Origin: Sulfuricurvum sp. PD_MW2
Lineage (GTDB): Bacteria > Campylobacterota > Campylobacteria > Campylobacterales > Sulfurimonadaceae
Assembly (NCBI RefSeq): GCF_002633015.1
Contig: NZ_NSIU01000005.1
Coordinates: 1 to 64,000 of the forward strand
Length of the DNA stretch: 64,000 nucleotides
Direction of reading: 5' to 3'
Under the pieces are notes generated by a model. It did no database searches and was not told the DNA's origin. It saw only the letters and a list, made by a program, of their open reading frames with translations. How positions within the stretch are numbered: the first letter of the stretch is position 1; each line of letters opens with the position of its first letter. Of the stretch, positions 39,954 to 49,465 are shown piece by piece. A program made the position numbers and the translations under genes.

Positions 39954-41195
39954 TTACAGGATTATAGGCATTTTGAATTGAATTCTTAGCCCTCTTTGTT
40001 TTGAAGGGTAAGTCCAGCTGAATGGTATCCCGTAATTCAGTTTCGCTTGTTCACTAATCTTCTTGATATATGAAGGATAGTCCACACATACTTCTGTTGT
40101 ATCGGTCACTATTAAAAGATAATTTGAAACCTGTTTGGCAGGTTCTATAAGATTTCCGATGTCATGTTTTCCAGTCAAAGCCCATTCTGTCAACTTCACT
40201 TTGTATGGATTCAGAAGTTCCTCGAATTCAGACTTGCTATAACCCGCTGGTAAATTTGCTTCAAATGCCTCGTATGAAGGATAAGCCTGAAATAATTTGA
40301 AATAATCTGCGAGCTTGGTGTTTTCAATGTCCAACACACGGATATAATCGCTTACCTTGTAGTCATGGCAAGATACTACGGTTTTATTTGTACATTTTAC
40401 CGAAATAGTTTCTGTACAAGTTCCTTCTGTGGTTACTATTGCGATTATAATATCAGTTTTTGCATTCCCACCGCTCAAAAGCTTAGGTATTGTATCTGTA
40501 GCTTGAATAGCAATTATATTTTCTTTATCAACATTGCCTGCACAAATCTGATTGATGATTTTGTTGAATAATGGTTCTGCGCTCGTATTACTTTTGTAAG
40601 ACTTTAAATTTGTTGTATTGTTTAAAATCTTGACAATTTCTTTTTCAAGTTTATTTCCCCGTTTTCCAAAATAGCTTCCATCTTTCTCTACTATATCTGT
40701 TTCGGTATCCACTGTTTCATCGGTTTCAATTGATGCACTATGGTTTTCCAGAAAGCTATAAAGCTCACTGACAGTTAGAAGATATGTGGTAGGTGAATAT
40801 GTAATACCATCCTTTACCCTTTGACGGAAGTTGATGAAGGTTTGGTTGTCTTCTAACTCTGAATCTGGATAAAGGGCTATTGCTGCAATAACATCGGATG
40901 AAATATATGAATGCTTTAAAACTCCTTCAATGTCATACGCCTGACCTTTGAAACGGTCATTTCTGAAGGAAGTGCTACTATTGATAATGATGTATTTATT
41001 ATCTAGGGTTTCAAGAAGAAAATTTACCAGATATTGTCTCGGATAGGAATATCCTTTATGATTGTAATTTACATTTTTCTGGAAATTTAGAATAATGCTC
41101 TTATCCACCATCTCTTTGAATGTGTTTTCAAGAAAAACTTGTAATGCATCACCTGATAGATTTTTAAGCCTATTACTTTCTGATTGGATATCCAC
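39954..41195 (-). CDS. Putative type II restriction endonuclease (possibly MspI-like)
   Basis: Convergent neighbour of the C5-MTase; TETISVKCTNKTVVSCHDY and FSWTYPSKQRGLRIQFKMPI resemble MspI-family restriction enzymes; not verified by search. Confidence 0.6.
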   Translation of the reverse strand: MDIQSESNRLKNLSGDALQVFLENTFKEMVDKSIILNFQKNVNYNHKGYSYPRQYLVNFLLETLDNKYIIINSSTSFRNDRFKGQAYDIEGVLKHSYISSDVIAAIALYPDSELEDNQTFINFRQRVKDGITYSPTTYLLTVSELYSFLENHSASIETDETVDTETDIVEKDGSYFGKRGNKLEKEIVKILNNTTNLKSYKSNTSAEPLFNKIINQICAGNVDKENIIAIQATDTIPKLLSGGNAKTDIIIAIVTTEGTCTETISVKCTNKTVVSCHDYKVSDYIRVLDIENTKLADYFKLFQAYPSYEAFEANLPAGYSKSEFEELLNPYKVKLTEWALTGKHDIGNLIEPAKQVSNYLLIVTDTTEVCVDYPSYIKKISEQAKLNYGIPFSWTYPSKQRGLRIQFKMPIIL

Positions 41196-41544
41196 AAAAC
41201 CGCCTTATGAGTCTGAATGCATATCTCAAACAATATTCATTCCAATAAATGAAGAGGTTGCGGAAATTATCAGTAAAAAGAACGAACAAAAGAAAATATA
41301 CGTGTGCTAAGTTTTGAACTAAGTACAAAAGATATAAAATGTTTGTTATGACACTAAATACAAAAACGAGGTAATTTCTTTGACTACAGGGATTCGGTAA
41401 TGATGAAACAGCTCGTTGAAATGGGACTTTATATATTAACAAAAACATTGATAACTTCCAGAAACTGTACAATTTGGAACAGACAAACTTTTAAAATTAA
41501 TCATCCAGTTTTGGAATAGTGATCATCTTATTTGGAATAATATA

Positions 41545-41570
41545 ATGGTGGCGGGGAAAGGCGTTGAACC
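41545..41570 (-). repeat. Degenerate tRNA 3'-end fragment
   Basis: ATGGTGGCGGGGAAAGGCGTTGAACCC resembles the acceptor/T-arm end of the adjacent tRNA-Met. Confidence 0.45.
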
Positions 41571-41841
41571 CATTTACCTTTTAAACCATCATTTTCATCC
41601 AAAACTTACGTGATTTTTGGAATTTTTCATTCAAATACAAATCATGTTTTTTATATAGAATAATTTATATGACAAAATAATTTTAGAATCTTTTAAGTGG
41701 TTAGAGTAGCGATAAATAGGCATTTTTTGACTATGAAAAGTATAACAAGAGGTATGACAAAAGTATAAAAAAGCATTAAAAACGATGTAAAACTGAAACT
41801 TAAAGCCTTGGAAGCTTGTTAAATAGGGAGTTGTAATTAGA

Positions 41842-41918
41842 TGGTGGCGGGGGGGGGACTCGAACCCCCGACCTCCGGCTTATGAGACCAGCGCTCTAAC
41901 CAGCTGAGCTACCCAGCC
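41842..41918 (-). tRNA. tRNA-Met (CAT)
   Basis: GGCTGGGTAGCTCAGCTGGTTAGAGCGCTGGTCTCATAAGCCGGAGGTCGGGGGTTCGAGTC...GCCACCA, 77 nt. Confidence 0.93.
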
Positions 41919-42062
41919 ATCTATATTTTGAAAGATCGAAATTATAGTCAACGGTTGCTTATTAAAAGCTAAAAGTAATAAGCAGGAAATATATTTTGTT
42001 TGAAAAAACCACATATATAGTATTTAAACTCACAACTATTGAGTCAATGTGGCTAAAGGGTA

Positions 42063-42091
42063 TTGACAATTAAAGCAAACTCATGTAGAAT
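42063..42091 (+). promoter_or_regulatory. Sigma-70 promoter of groESL
   Basis: TTGACA-17 nt-TAGAAT upstream of groES. Confidence 0.7.
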
Positions 42092-42127
42092 CCCATCCAT
42101 AAAAATCTCAACATAAAAGGAAATGCT

Positions 42128-42388
42128 ATGAACTTTCAACCGCTTGGAAAACGTGTCTTGGTACAACGTCTCGAAGAGGCGACCAAAACTGCATCGGGTA
42201 TCATTATCCCGGACAACGCAAAAGAAAAACCTTCACAAGGTAGTGTCGTTGCCGTAAGCACTGAAGTAGAAAACGTTTCTACAGGAGATACCGTCGTATT
42301 CGGTAAATACGCAGGAAACGAACTTACTTTGGATGGCAAAAGCTATTTGGTCATTGAGACCGATGATTTACTCGGAATTATTAAATAA
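42128..42388 (+). CDS. groES: Co-chaperonin GroES
   Basis: [38 protein letters not shown]. Confidence 0.98.
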   Translation: MNFQPLGKRVLVQRLEEATKTASGIIIPDNAKEKPSQGSVVAVSTEVENVSTGDTVVFGKYAGNELTLDGKSYLVIETDDLLGIIK

Positions 42389-42412
42389 TTTAAAGACTAT
42401 AAGGAATCAACA

Positions 42413-44044
42413 ATGGCAAAAGAAATTCATTTTTCAGACGAAGCACGCAATAAATTAGCTGCAGGAGTACAAAAGCTCACGGATGCAGTCAAAGTGACTA
42501 TGGGACCACGCGGACGCAATGTCCTCATCCAACGCAGTTACGGATCACCGCTCATCACAAAAGACGGTGTTTCTGTTGCAAAAGAGATCGAACTTAAAGA
42601 TACTCTTGAAAACATGGGAGCACAACTTGTTAAACAAGTAGCATCCAATACTGCTGATGAAGCGGGTGACGGTACGACAACTGCTACGGTGCTTGCAAAC
42701 GCAATTTACCAAGAAGGTCTTCGTAATATCACAGCAGGTGCAAACCCTGTTGAAGTAAAACGCGGTATGGACAAAGCACTTGAAGCGATCTTGGAAAACC
42801 TAAAAGCTTCAAGCCGTGTTATCAACGATAAAAAAGAGATCGCACAAGTTGCAACCATCTCGGCAAACTCGGACGAGCGTATCGGTGCCATGATCGCCGA
42901 AGCAATGGAAAAAGTAGGACGTGACGGTGTTATCACTGTTGAAGAGGCAAAAGGGATCAATGATGAACTCGATGTTGTTGAAGGTATGCAGTTCGACCGC
43001 GGTTACCTTAGTCCATATTTCATCAACAACTCTGAAAAAATGACCGTTGAATTGGATCATCCGTTCATCTTGTTATTCGATCAAAAAATCTCGAATCTCA
43101 AAGATTTGCTTCCGGTGTTAGAGCAAGTCCAAAAAAGTTCACGTCCGCTTCTCATCATTGCTGAAGATGTCGAGGGTGAAGCGTTGGCAACTTTGGTCGT
43201 TAACAAACTACGCGGTGTTCTCAACATTACAGCAGTTAAAGCTCCGGGATTCGGTGATCGCCGCAAAGCGATGCTCCAAGACATCGCAGTTCTTACTGGT
43301 GCACAAGTGATCAGCGAAGAGATCGGCCGCACACTCGACAGTGCTACCATCGCAGATTTAGGTAACGCATCACGCGTTGTTATCAACAAAGACAATACTA
43401 CAATCGTTGATGGTGCAGGCGACAAAGCAATGGTAGAAACACGTATCAAAGAGATCCGTACTCAAATCGAATCAACCACCAGTGAATACGACAAAGAGAA
43501 ACTTCAAGAACGCTTGGCAAAACTTGCCGGCGGTGTAGCAGTTATCAAAGTCGGAGCGGCTACCGAAACTGAAATGAAAGAGAAAAAAGACCGTGTAGAT
43601 GATGCACTCTCTGCAACCAAAGCAGCGGTAGAAGAAGGGATCGTTATCGGAGGTGGTGCGGCATTAATCCGTGCAGCAGCAAAAGTAAGCCTCGATCTCA
43701 GCGGCGATCAAAAAATCGGATGCGAAATTATCCTCCGTGCGATCAAAGCACCGGTTAAACAAATCGCAGATAATGCCGGATACGATGCGGGTGTCGTTGT
43801 GAATACCATCGCTACAGCTACGGATGAAAACACCGGATTCAATGCGGCAACCGGCGAATATGTTGATATGTTCGAAGCAGGAATCATCGATCCTCTCAAA
43901 GTTGAGCGTGTCGCCTTGACCAATGCGGTATCGGTATCAAGTATGCTTCTCACAACAGAAGCAACGATCCATGAGATCAAAGAAGACAAACCTGCGATGC
44001 CGGATATGGGCGGCATGGGTGGCGGAATGCCAGGTATGATGTAA
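42413..44044 (+). CDS. groEL: Chaperonin GroEL
   Basis: Full-length GroEL with C-terminal [11 protein letters not shown]. Confidence 0.99.
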   Translation: MAKEIHFSDEARNKLAAGVQKLTDAVKVTMGPRGRNVLIQRSYGSPLITKDGVSVAKEIELKDTLENMGAQLVKQVASNTADEAGDGTTTATVLANAIYQEGLRNITAGANPVEVKRGMDKALEAILENLKASSRVINDKKEIAQVATISANSDERIGAMIAEAMEKVGRDGVITVEEAKGINDELDVVEGMQFDRGYLSPYFINNSEKMTVELDHPFILLFDQKISNLKDLLPVLEQVQKSSRPLLIIAEDVEGEALATLVVNKLRGVLNITAVKAPGFGDRRKAMLQDIAVLTGAQVISEEIGRTLDSATIADLGNASRVVINKDNTTIVDGAGDKAMVETRIKEIRTQIESTTSEYDKEKLQERLAKLAGGVAVIKVGAATETEMKEKKDRVDDALSATKAAVEEGIVIGGGAALIRAAAKVSLDLSGDQKIGCEIILRAIKAPVKQIADNAGYDAGVVVNTIATATDENTGFNAATGEYVDMFEAGIIDPLKVERVALTNAVSVSSMLLTTEATIHEIKEDKPAMPDMGGMGGGMPGMM

Positions 44045-44046
44045 GC

Positions 44047-44085
44047 TCAGCAATAAAATAACACGCTTGCGTGTTATTTTGCTGA
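44047..44085 (+). terminator. groESL terminator
   Basis: TCAGC...AAAATAACACGC-TT-GCGTGTTATTTT-GCTGA. Confidence 0.8.
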
Positions 44086-44157
44086 ACAAACTTTTTCTCC
44101 CTTTTATCTCTTCTTTGATACACTGCCTCGAACAATCCAATACAGTGAAATACTTTT

Positions 44158-44406
44158 ATGCCAACATTTTTGCCTGATCTCATCGGAATTTTTGGAGTTA
44201 TTGTTATTATCCTCGCATATGTACTTTTGCAGCTTGAAAAAATCGATGCTAAAGATCTGATCTTTTCAATTTTGAATACACTCGGTGCATTTTTGATTAT
44301 CGTATCGCTTTTGTACGATTGGAATCTTGCTTCATTTATTATGGAATTAACGTGGATGATAGTGAGTTTGTATGGGATATGGAAATATTATAAACATACC
44401 GCCTAA
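44158..44406 (+). CDS. Small three-TM membrane protein (CBU_0592-like)
   Basis: Three hydrophobic helices in an 82-aa ORF between terminators. Confidence 0.65.
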   Translation: MPTFLPDLIGIFGVIVIILAYVLLQLEKIDAKDLIFSILNTLGAFLIIVSLLYDWNLASFIMELTWMIVSLYGIWKYYKHTA

Positions 44407-44425
44407 AGAGGCGGCAGAAAGAAAC

Positions 44426-45406
44426 TTAGTGTTCTAAATTCGCTTGGCGGTTTTCCCAAAGAGAGTGTGCGAATGCAGCTGCAATGAGAGCAATCCCGAT
44501 CGTTCCTGTAACCATTTCACTAATCTCGGTAGTAATTTTCATCAACATGATAACCGCCAAAATTCCGATCGCATAGTGTGCCCCATGTTCAAGATAACGA
44601 AAATGAGAAAGCACTTTATGTTCAACAAAATAGAGGGTAATACTTCGAACAAACATCGCCCCTACCCCTAAACCGATCATAATGATGAAAATATTGCTGG
44701 TCAAGGCAAATGCTCCAATGACTCCGTCGAAACTGAAACTCGCATCTAATATTTCCAAATAAATGAATCCGGCCACACCGCTTTTGACCGTATCGGAAGA
44801 GAGAAAATGATCCAGCATACCAAGTAATGAGTGCAATAATACACCGTACATAAATGCCAAGACAATCCCGAAATCTTGCGTGATGTGCCCCAATGTAATC
44901 CCTACCATAATAGCCGTGATCAATTCGATATTCGCGACTCCGGAAAATTTTTCCATTACCTTGGAACCCTCTACGAAGGTGACCCATTTGATATCTCTTT
45001 CTTCAAAGAAAAAGTCCAAAAAGACCATAAGCAAAAATGCCCCACCAAATGCAAAAATTGTCGTCTCGGTCGTTTTCAGTACCGCTTCATAGCGTTCGGG
45101 ATCATCGATTGCCACTTGCAACGTTTCAAATAATCCCATTCCTGTCACAAGCGATACAATTGCCAAAGGAAATACTAGTCGCATACCAAAAACAGCCAAA
45201 GGGAGACCAAATAAAATAAACCGTTTTTGCCAAATCGGATCCATCGTCTCTAACACCTTGGCATTTACCACCGCATTATCAAAAGAGAGAGAAATTTCAA
45301 GAACAATCAAAAGAAAGGTGATGTAAATAGCGGCAACTCCGCCTAAAAAATATCCCGCAATCAGACCAAGAGCCATGATTAAAAACGAGCTGTAGAAATA
45401 ACGCAT
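44426..45406 (-). CDS. DUF475 / TerC-like integral membrane protein
   Basis: LEISLSFDNAVVNAKVL and LDASFSFDGVIGAFALT repeated TerC-like motifs. Confidence 0.88.
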   Translation of the reverse strand: MRYFYSSFLIMALGLIAGYFLGGVAAIYITFLLIVLEISLSFDNAVVNAKVLETMDPIWQKRFILFGLPLAVFGMRLVFPLAIVSLVTGMGLFETLQVAIDDPERYEAVLKTTETTIFAFGGAFLLMVFLDFFFEERDIKWVTFVEGSKVMEKFSGVANIELITAIMVGITLGHITQDFGIVLAFMYGVLLHSLLGMLDHFLSSDTVKSGVAGFIYLEILDASFSFDGVIGAFALTSNIFIIMIGLGVGAMFVRSITLYFVEHKVLSHFRYLEHGAHYAIGILAVIMLMKITTEISEMVTGTIGIALIAAAFAHSLWENRQANLEH

Positions 45407-45442
45407 AGTTTTGCCCTTGCAAAAAAGATGCGAAATTATACC

Positions 45443-46138
45443 CTACATCAGAGCATCATGCCATTGAACCAGTGAAAGTCGAAATCCCTCTTTGACCGGA
45501 AGCACTTCATGGGCAAAATAGGGATTACTCAAAAAAACGACCATATCCCCCGCTTCAGGACGAAGTGTTATCGTGTTTCCGGCTTCATCGCATAGATAGT
45601 TAAAAAGCAGCTCTCCCCCACTAAAATGGTCACTGTCTGTGGGATTAGGTGTATAGGATGTAGTAAAAAGAACGGTGGTAAGTTTACGCTCCGGTGCAAC
45701 GGTACGGTAACCAACAACGTTGCCATCACTATCACGAAGCTCACTCGCATCATCTGAGTGTTTGACATAAAACGATCCACTTTCGTATCCAAGCACCTGC
45801 ACATCAGTCGCCTTGGACAATGAAATTGCAAAAAATGTTTCTATCTCTGAACGCACCGCTTCAAAACGGCGGTCATAAAGTGCACGATGCTCGGTACTCA
45901 ACGTGTGTAGATCGGTTTTACGGATTGCAGTATCGAGTGATTTACCTCGAAGCTCTGCTTGCATGGCATCTTTATCCGCTAATGCATGTGCAGTGATAGC
46001 GCGACATTCTGAGGGGCTGAGAACCCCCTCCAAAACCATATAGGGAAAATCATGATAAGGGTTGGGTAAGCGTTTTGTCGGAATATCCCAGGATAAAAGC
46101 TCGTCACTGGCATAGACATAATTACTGATTTGATGCAC
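45443..46138 (-). CDS. 2OG-Fe(II) oxygenase (prolyl-4-hydroxylase-like)
   Basis: FYVKHSDDASEL, HFSGGELLFNY, AHEVLPVKEGFRLSLVQW. Confidence 0.8.
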   Translation of the reverse strand: MHQISNYVYASDELLSWDIPTKRLPNPYHDFPYMVLEGVLSPSECRAITAHALADKDAMQAELRGKSLDTAIRKTDLHTLSTEHRALYDRRFEAVRSEIETFFAISLSKATDVQVLGYESGSFYVKHSDDASELRDSDGNVVGYRTVAPERKLTTVLFTTSYTPNPTDSDHFSGGELLFNYLCDEAGNTITLRPEAGDMVVFLSNPYFAHEVLPVKEGFRLSLVQWHDALM

Positions 46139-46143
46139 AGCGA

Positions 46144-46563
46144 TTACTTCTTATCCGTTACAATATAGAGTTGCTCATGTCCGAGGCGTTTAAGGACATC
46201 CATCACTCCCACAAAATTTTGAAATGCCGCTTCTTTGTCACTGTAAAGGACTACGGTCATCTCTTTGCCCCCTTCGACAACGTTTTGCTCGAATTGTTCC
46301 AACGAAATCGGGGTTTTCTCATCCCCTAACATCAAAGTTCCGTCTTTTTGGATGGTGAGTTTTAGCTCCGATGGCTTATGCTCTGCCGCCGTTCCCTTGG
46401 CATTTGGAAGATCGACCGGTATAAGTCCTGTTTTGATAAACGTTGCAGTCGTAAGAACCATCACCAACAGTACCAGCATAATATCGATAAACGGGATAAC
46501 GTTGATCGTATCAATCCGTTTCATTCTCATACTATTATCCTCTGTTTTTATGGGCATTAACAT
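46144..46563 (-). CDS. exbD: Biopolymer transporter ExbD
   Basis: INVIPFIDIMLVLLVMVLTTATF. Confidence 0.93.
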   Translation of the reverse strand: MLMPIKTEDNSMRMKRIDTINVIPFIDIMLVLLVMVLTTATFIKTGLIPVDLPNAKGTAAEHKPSELKLTIQKDGTLMLGDEKTPISLEQFEQNVVEGGKEMTVVLYSDKEAAFQNFVGVMDVLKRLGHEQLYIVTDKK

Positions 46564-46984
46564 CCCATAATGTCAAAATTCGCTCCATTTTACGCAATAA
46601 AATGTTGTAAAACACGATAGAAGGAATTGCAACGACCAATCCCATCGCGGTTGCTTTGAGTGCCAATGCAAGACCTGTCATGATTTTTTTAGGATCAACT
46701 GCACCCACATCTCCAAGGCTATAAAACGTAATCATAATCCCCAATACGGTACCGAGCAATCCGACATACGGAGCATTAGAACCTATGGTTGCGATAGTAG
46801 AGACATTGTCCCCCAAATCAAGTTCTAGTTCTTCTTTGGTTCCATAATCCTCTAAACGAACTGCTTTATATGCCATTAAGCGTTCAATAAAAAGCCACAA
46901 AGAGACGATACTCATCATCACCAATACACCGATGATTCCGTAATCTACAGCATTATGCGCCATTCCCAGCCAACTATTTTCCAT
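46535..46984 (-). CDS. exbB: MotA/TolQ/ExbB proton channel family protein
   Basis: GSNAPYVGLLGTVLGIMITFYSLG; start placed at MENSWLGM. Confidence 0.93.
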   Translation of the reverse strand: MENSWLGMAHNAVDYGIIGVLVMMSIVSLWLFIERLMAYKAVRLEDYGTKEELELDLGDNVSTIATIGSNAPYVGLLGTVLGIMITFYSLGDVGAVDPKKIMTGLALALKATAMGLVVAIPSIVFYNILLRKMERILTLWDVNAHKNRG

Positions 46985-47819
46985 TATTATCCTTTTGTTT
47001 AAATTCGAGAGTGACACACGTCCCCTCATTCATCCGCGATGCAATATGCAATCCTATGCCATAGCGGTCGCAATAACGTTTGACCAAACTAAGCCCGATC
47101 CCATAACCTGCCATCGTCGAATCATTTTGATAATAGCGATCGTAAATACGAATCAAGGTGATTTCATCCATCCCGATCCCCTGATCGCAAATACTCAACG
47201 TCTTGTGTTGAAGTGTGATTGAGATTATAGGATTTTTAGGTGAATATTTCACCCCGTTCTCGATCAAATTATCAATCACTTTGCCTAATCCAATCCGATC
47301 TCCATACACTTCACACGCTTCAATCTCCACCTGCCATTCTGCAGAGGGGTACAACGAGCGTAAAAAAAGGAGTCGATCTTCAATCACATCACGTAAATCA
47401 AAATGTTCAATTTTTTCTCTTTCACTCTGTTTTTTTATCATATAATCAAGCTCGTTGTAACGCTCTTTTAACATTTTTGAGGCTATTTCAATCCGTTCAA
47501 GACGTTTGAGACTTTTTTCATCGCTGTGAGCTTTTCTGAGCATCTCAACGTTTGCGGTAATAGTATTGATCGGAAGATTCAACTCATGCAGCGTCTCTTT
47601 GGAAAACCGTTCCAAATGATCAAAATGTTCACGCAAAGGGGTGATAGCAATCCGTGCCATAATGCCTCCGACAACAAGAGTCAGTATCAGCGATACAAAA
47701 GCAATTATTCCCCACTGTTGAACACCGATGACATCGTGTACATAATAGATACCGGCAATCAATACAGCCGTTGTGGTCACATACAAAGATGCTAATGCAA
47801 TCTCAACATTACGAAACAA
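46974..47819 (-). CDS. Sensor histidine kinase
   Basis: SKETLHELNLPINTI H-box, DNLIENGVKYSPKNP N-box, GYGIGLSLVKRYCDRYG G-box. Confidence 0.95.
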   Translation of the reverse strand: MFRNVEIALASLYVTTTAVLIAGIYYVHDVIGVQQWGIIAFVSLILTLVVGGIMARIAITPLREHFDHLERFSKETLHELNLPINTITANVEMLRKAHSDEKSLKRLERIEIASKMLKERYNELDYMIKKQSEREKIEHFDLRDVIEDRLLFLRSLYPSAEWQVEIEACEVYGDRIGLGKVIDNLIENGVKYSPKNPIISITLQHKTLSICDQGIGMDEITLIRIYDRYYQNDSTMAGYGIGLSLVKRYCDRYGIGLHIASRMNEGTCVTLEFKQKDNNGK

Positions 47820-48465
47820 GACGATACCCTACTCCACGTATGTTGACAATCATATCGCTTCCGATCTCTTGTTTAAGGCGGTTGATATAAACCCTTATGG
47901 CTCCATCACTGATCATTTCAGAAGGGCTCCATAATGTATCCATAATCATCTCTTTGGTAACGATTTCCCCTGCATTTCGAATCAATAACCCCATCAGCTG
48001 ATACTCTTTGAGAGATAACTCAAGCTCTTTATCCCCCATTAAAATACACTTATGAAGTTCGTCAATGCAAAGTGTCCCGACACAATCACGGGATTTCCCC
48101 TTGGTTCGGCGTAAAAGAGCATGAATACGGACGATAAGTTCATCGATATTGAACGGTTTTTTGAGATAATCATCCGCACCGATCTCAAATGCTTGGGAAA
48201 GTTTTTCAATCTCATTGTGAGAAGTTAAATAAATAGTCGGAGTAAGATCGTTTGCGCGACGCAGCTCTTTTAAAAGAGAGAGCCCATCTATCAGAGGGAC
48301 ATTGATATCCAGAAGATAAAGATCAAATTGATTTTTATACGTCTCATCCAACGCCGACTGTCCGTTACGGCACAGCACAACGCCAAATCCTTCCTCTTCC
48401 AGGACATCAACGATCGATTCACCAAATAGCAAATCGTCCTCTAACAGTAAGATTTTATTCGACAC
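47809..48465 (-). CDS. OmpR-family response regulator
   Basis: ILLLEDDLLFGE, YLLDINVPLIDG, DYLKKPF, C-terminal winged helix. Confidence 0.96.
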   Translation of the reverse strand: MSNKILLLEDDLLFGESIVDVLEEEGFGVVLCRNGQSALDETYKNQFDLYLLDINVPLIDGLSLLKELRRANDLTPTIYLTSHNEIEKLSQAFEIGADDYLKKPFNIDELIVRIHALLRRTKGKSRDCVGTLCIDELHKCILMGDKELELSLKEYQLMGLLIRNAGEIVTKEMIMDTLWSPSEMISDGAIRVYINRLKQEIGSDMIVNIRGVGYRLVS

Positions 48466-49462
48466 GCTCTATCGACCATTGGAGAGTTTCCCCAGCTCTC
48501 ATCGGAACAACCGTTCCATAGATGTCGGGAACCACAAAATTGTGTTTGACCAATGTTACCTCTTTGTATTCTGCACAGATACCGTAAATTTGTTGTGCAT
48601 TATCGCTCACAAACGCTTGAAGGTTATCCAATTTATCGTGTGCTTCAAATACTTCGCAAAGTAACTGCAATGCAATCGGTGCAGTAAATACCCCTGCCCC
48701 GCAGCCGCACGATTCTTTCGTATGTTTCGGATGGGGGGCCGAATCAGAGCCGAACATTACTTTCGGATGCGCTTCGAGAGCTACTTTCAAAAGGGCAGAA
48801 CGATCTTCAGGACGTTTAGCTATCGGCTTGCAGAACAGATGAGGGCGCAACATGCCACCGGCTACATCATCCAAAGTAATAATGAGATGATGCACCGTAA
48901 TGGTTGCATACAAATTTTCATATTTATCCAGCATAGCTACCGCAGCAGCTGTTGTAATATGTTCCATCACTATTTTAAGTTTCGGGAAATTGCTTGCGAG
49001 CATCTCATAGACACTCATAAACTCCGCTTCGCGATCCATCACAAATCCGTTCGTCTCGCCATGCACGGAGAGGATGATTCCCAAATCACTCATCGCATTG
49101 AGTGTTTCGCGCATCGCTTCGATATCAAATGAAGCGACACCCCCTTCCGAATTTGTTGTTACACCGCTCGGATAAAGTTTGATGGCAGTGACGTCATCTT
49201 GAACACTTTCCAAAAATTCACGGCTGTAGTTTTGATAAAAAAGCGTCATATACGGTTCGAAATCGTCCCGTCCGATAGCGTGTTTGATCCGTTTTTTATA
49301 CTCTTTGACTGCGTCCAAGGTTGTAACCGGAGGAACAAGATTGGGCATTACCAGCGCTCCGCTAAAGCTGTATGATGTCAATGGTGCAACGGTTTCGAGC
49401 ATATCACCATCACGAAGATGCAAATGCATATCCAGAGGCATCGTTAATGTAATATTGTTCAT
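48455..49462 (-). CDS. pyrC: Dihydroorotase
   Basis: MPLDMHLHLRDGDML, VHGETN, GSDSAPHP. Confidence 0.96.
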   Translation of the reverse strand: MNNITLTMPLDMHLHLRDGDMLETVAPLTSYSFSGALVMPNLVPPVTTLDAVKEYKKRIKHAIGRDDFEPYMTLFYQNYSREFLESVQDDVTAIKLYPSGVTTNSEGGVASFDIEAMRETLNAMSDLGIILSVHGETNGFVMDREAEFMSVYEMLASNFPKLKIVMEHITTAAAVAMLDKYENLYATITVHHLIITLDDVAGGMLRPHLFCKPIAKRPEDRSALLKVALEAHPKVMFGSDSAPHPKHTKESCGCGAGVFTAPIALQLLCEVFEAHDKLDNLQAFVSDNAQQIYGICAEYKEVTLVKHNFVVPDIYGTVVPMRAGETLQWSIERVE

Positions 49463-49465
49463 CTC

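Noticed and set aside
38428-41195. R-M genes as a new defence system
   Set aside because: Vsr, C5-MTase and REase are a known type II R-M arrangement; only the REase identity and the att-like repeats merit follow-up.
41173-41472. 99-aa minus-strand ORF in the island's right flank as an integrase remnant
   Set aside because: Translation is hydrophobic and low complexity with no tyrosine-recombinase motif.
42063-42127. Search for a CIRCE/HrcA element before groES
   Set aside because: No TTAGCACTC-N9-GAGTGCTAA seen; only a sigma-70-like promoter is supported.
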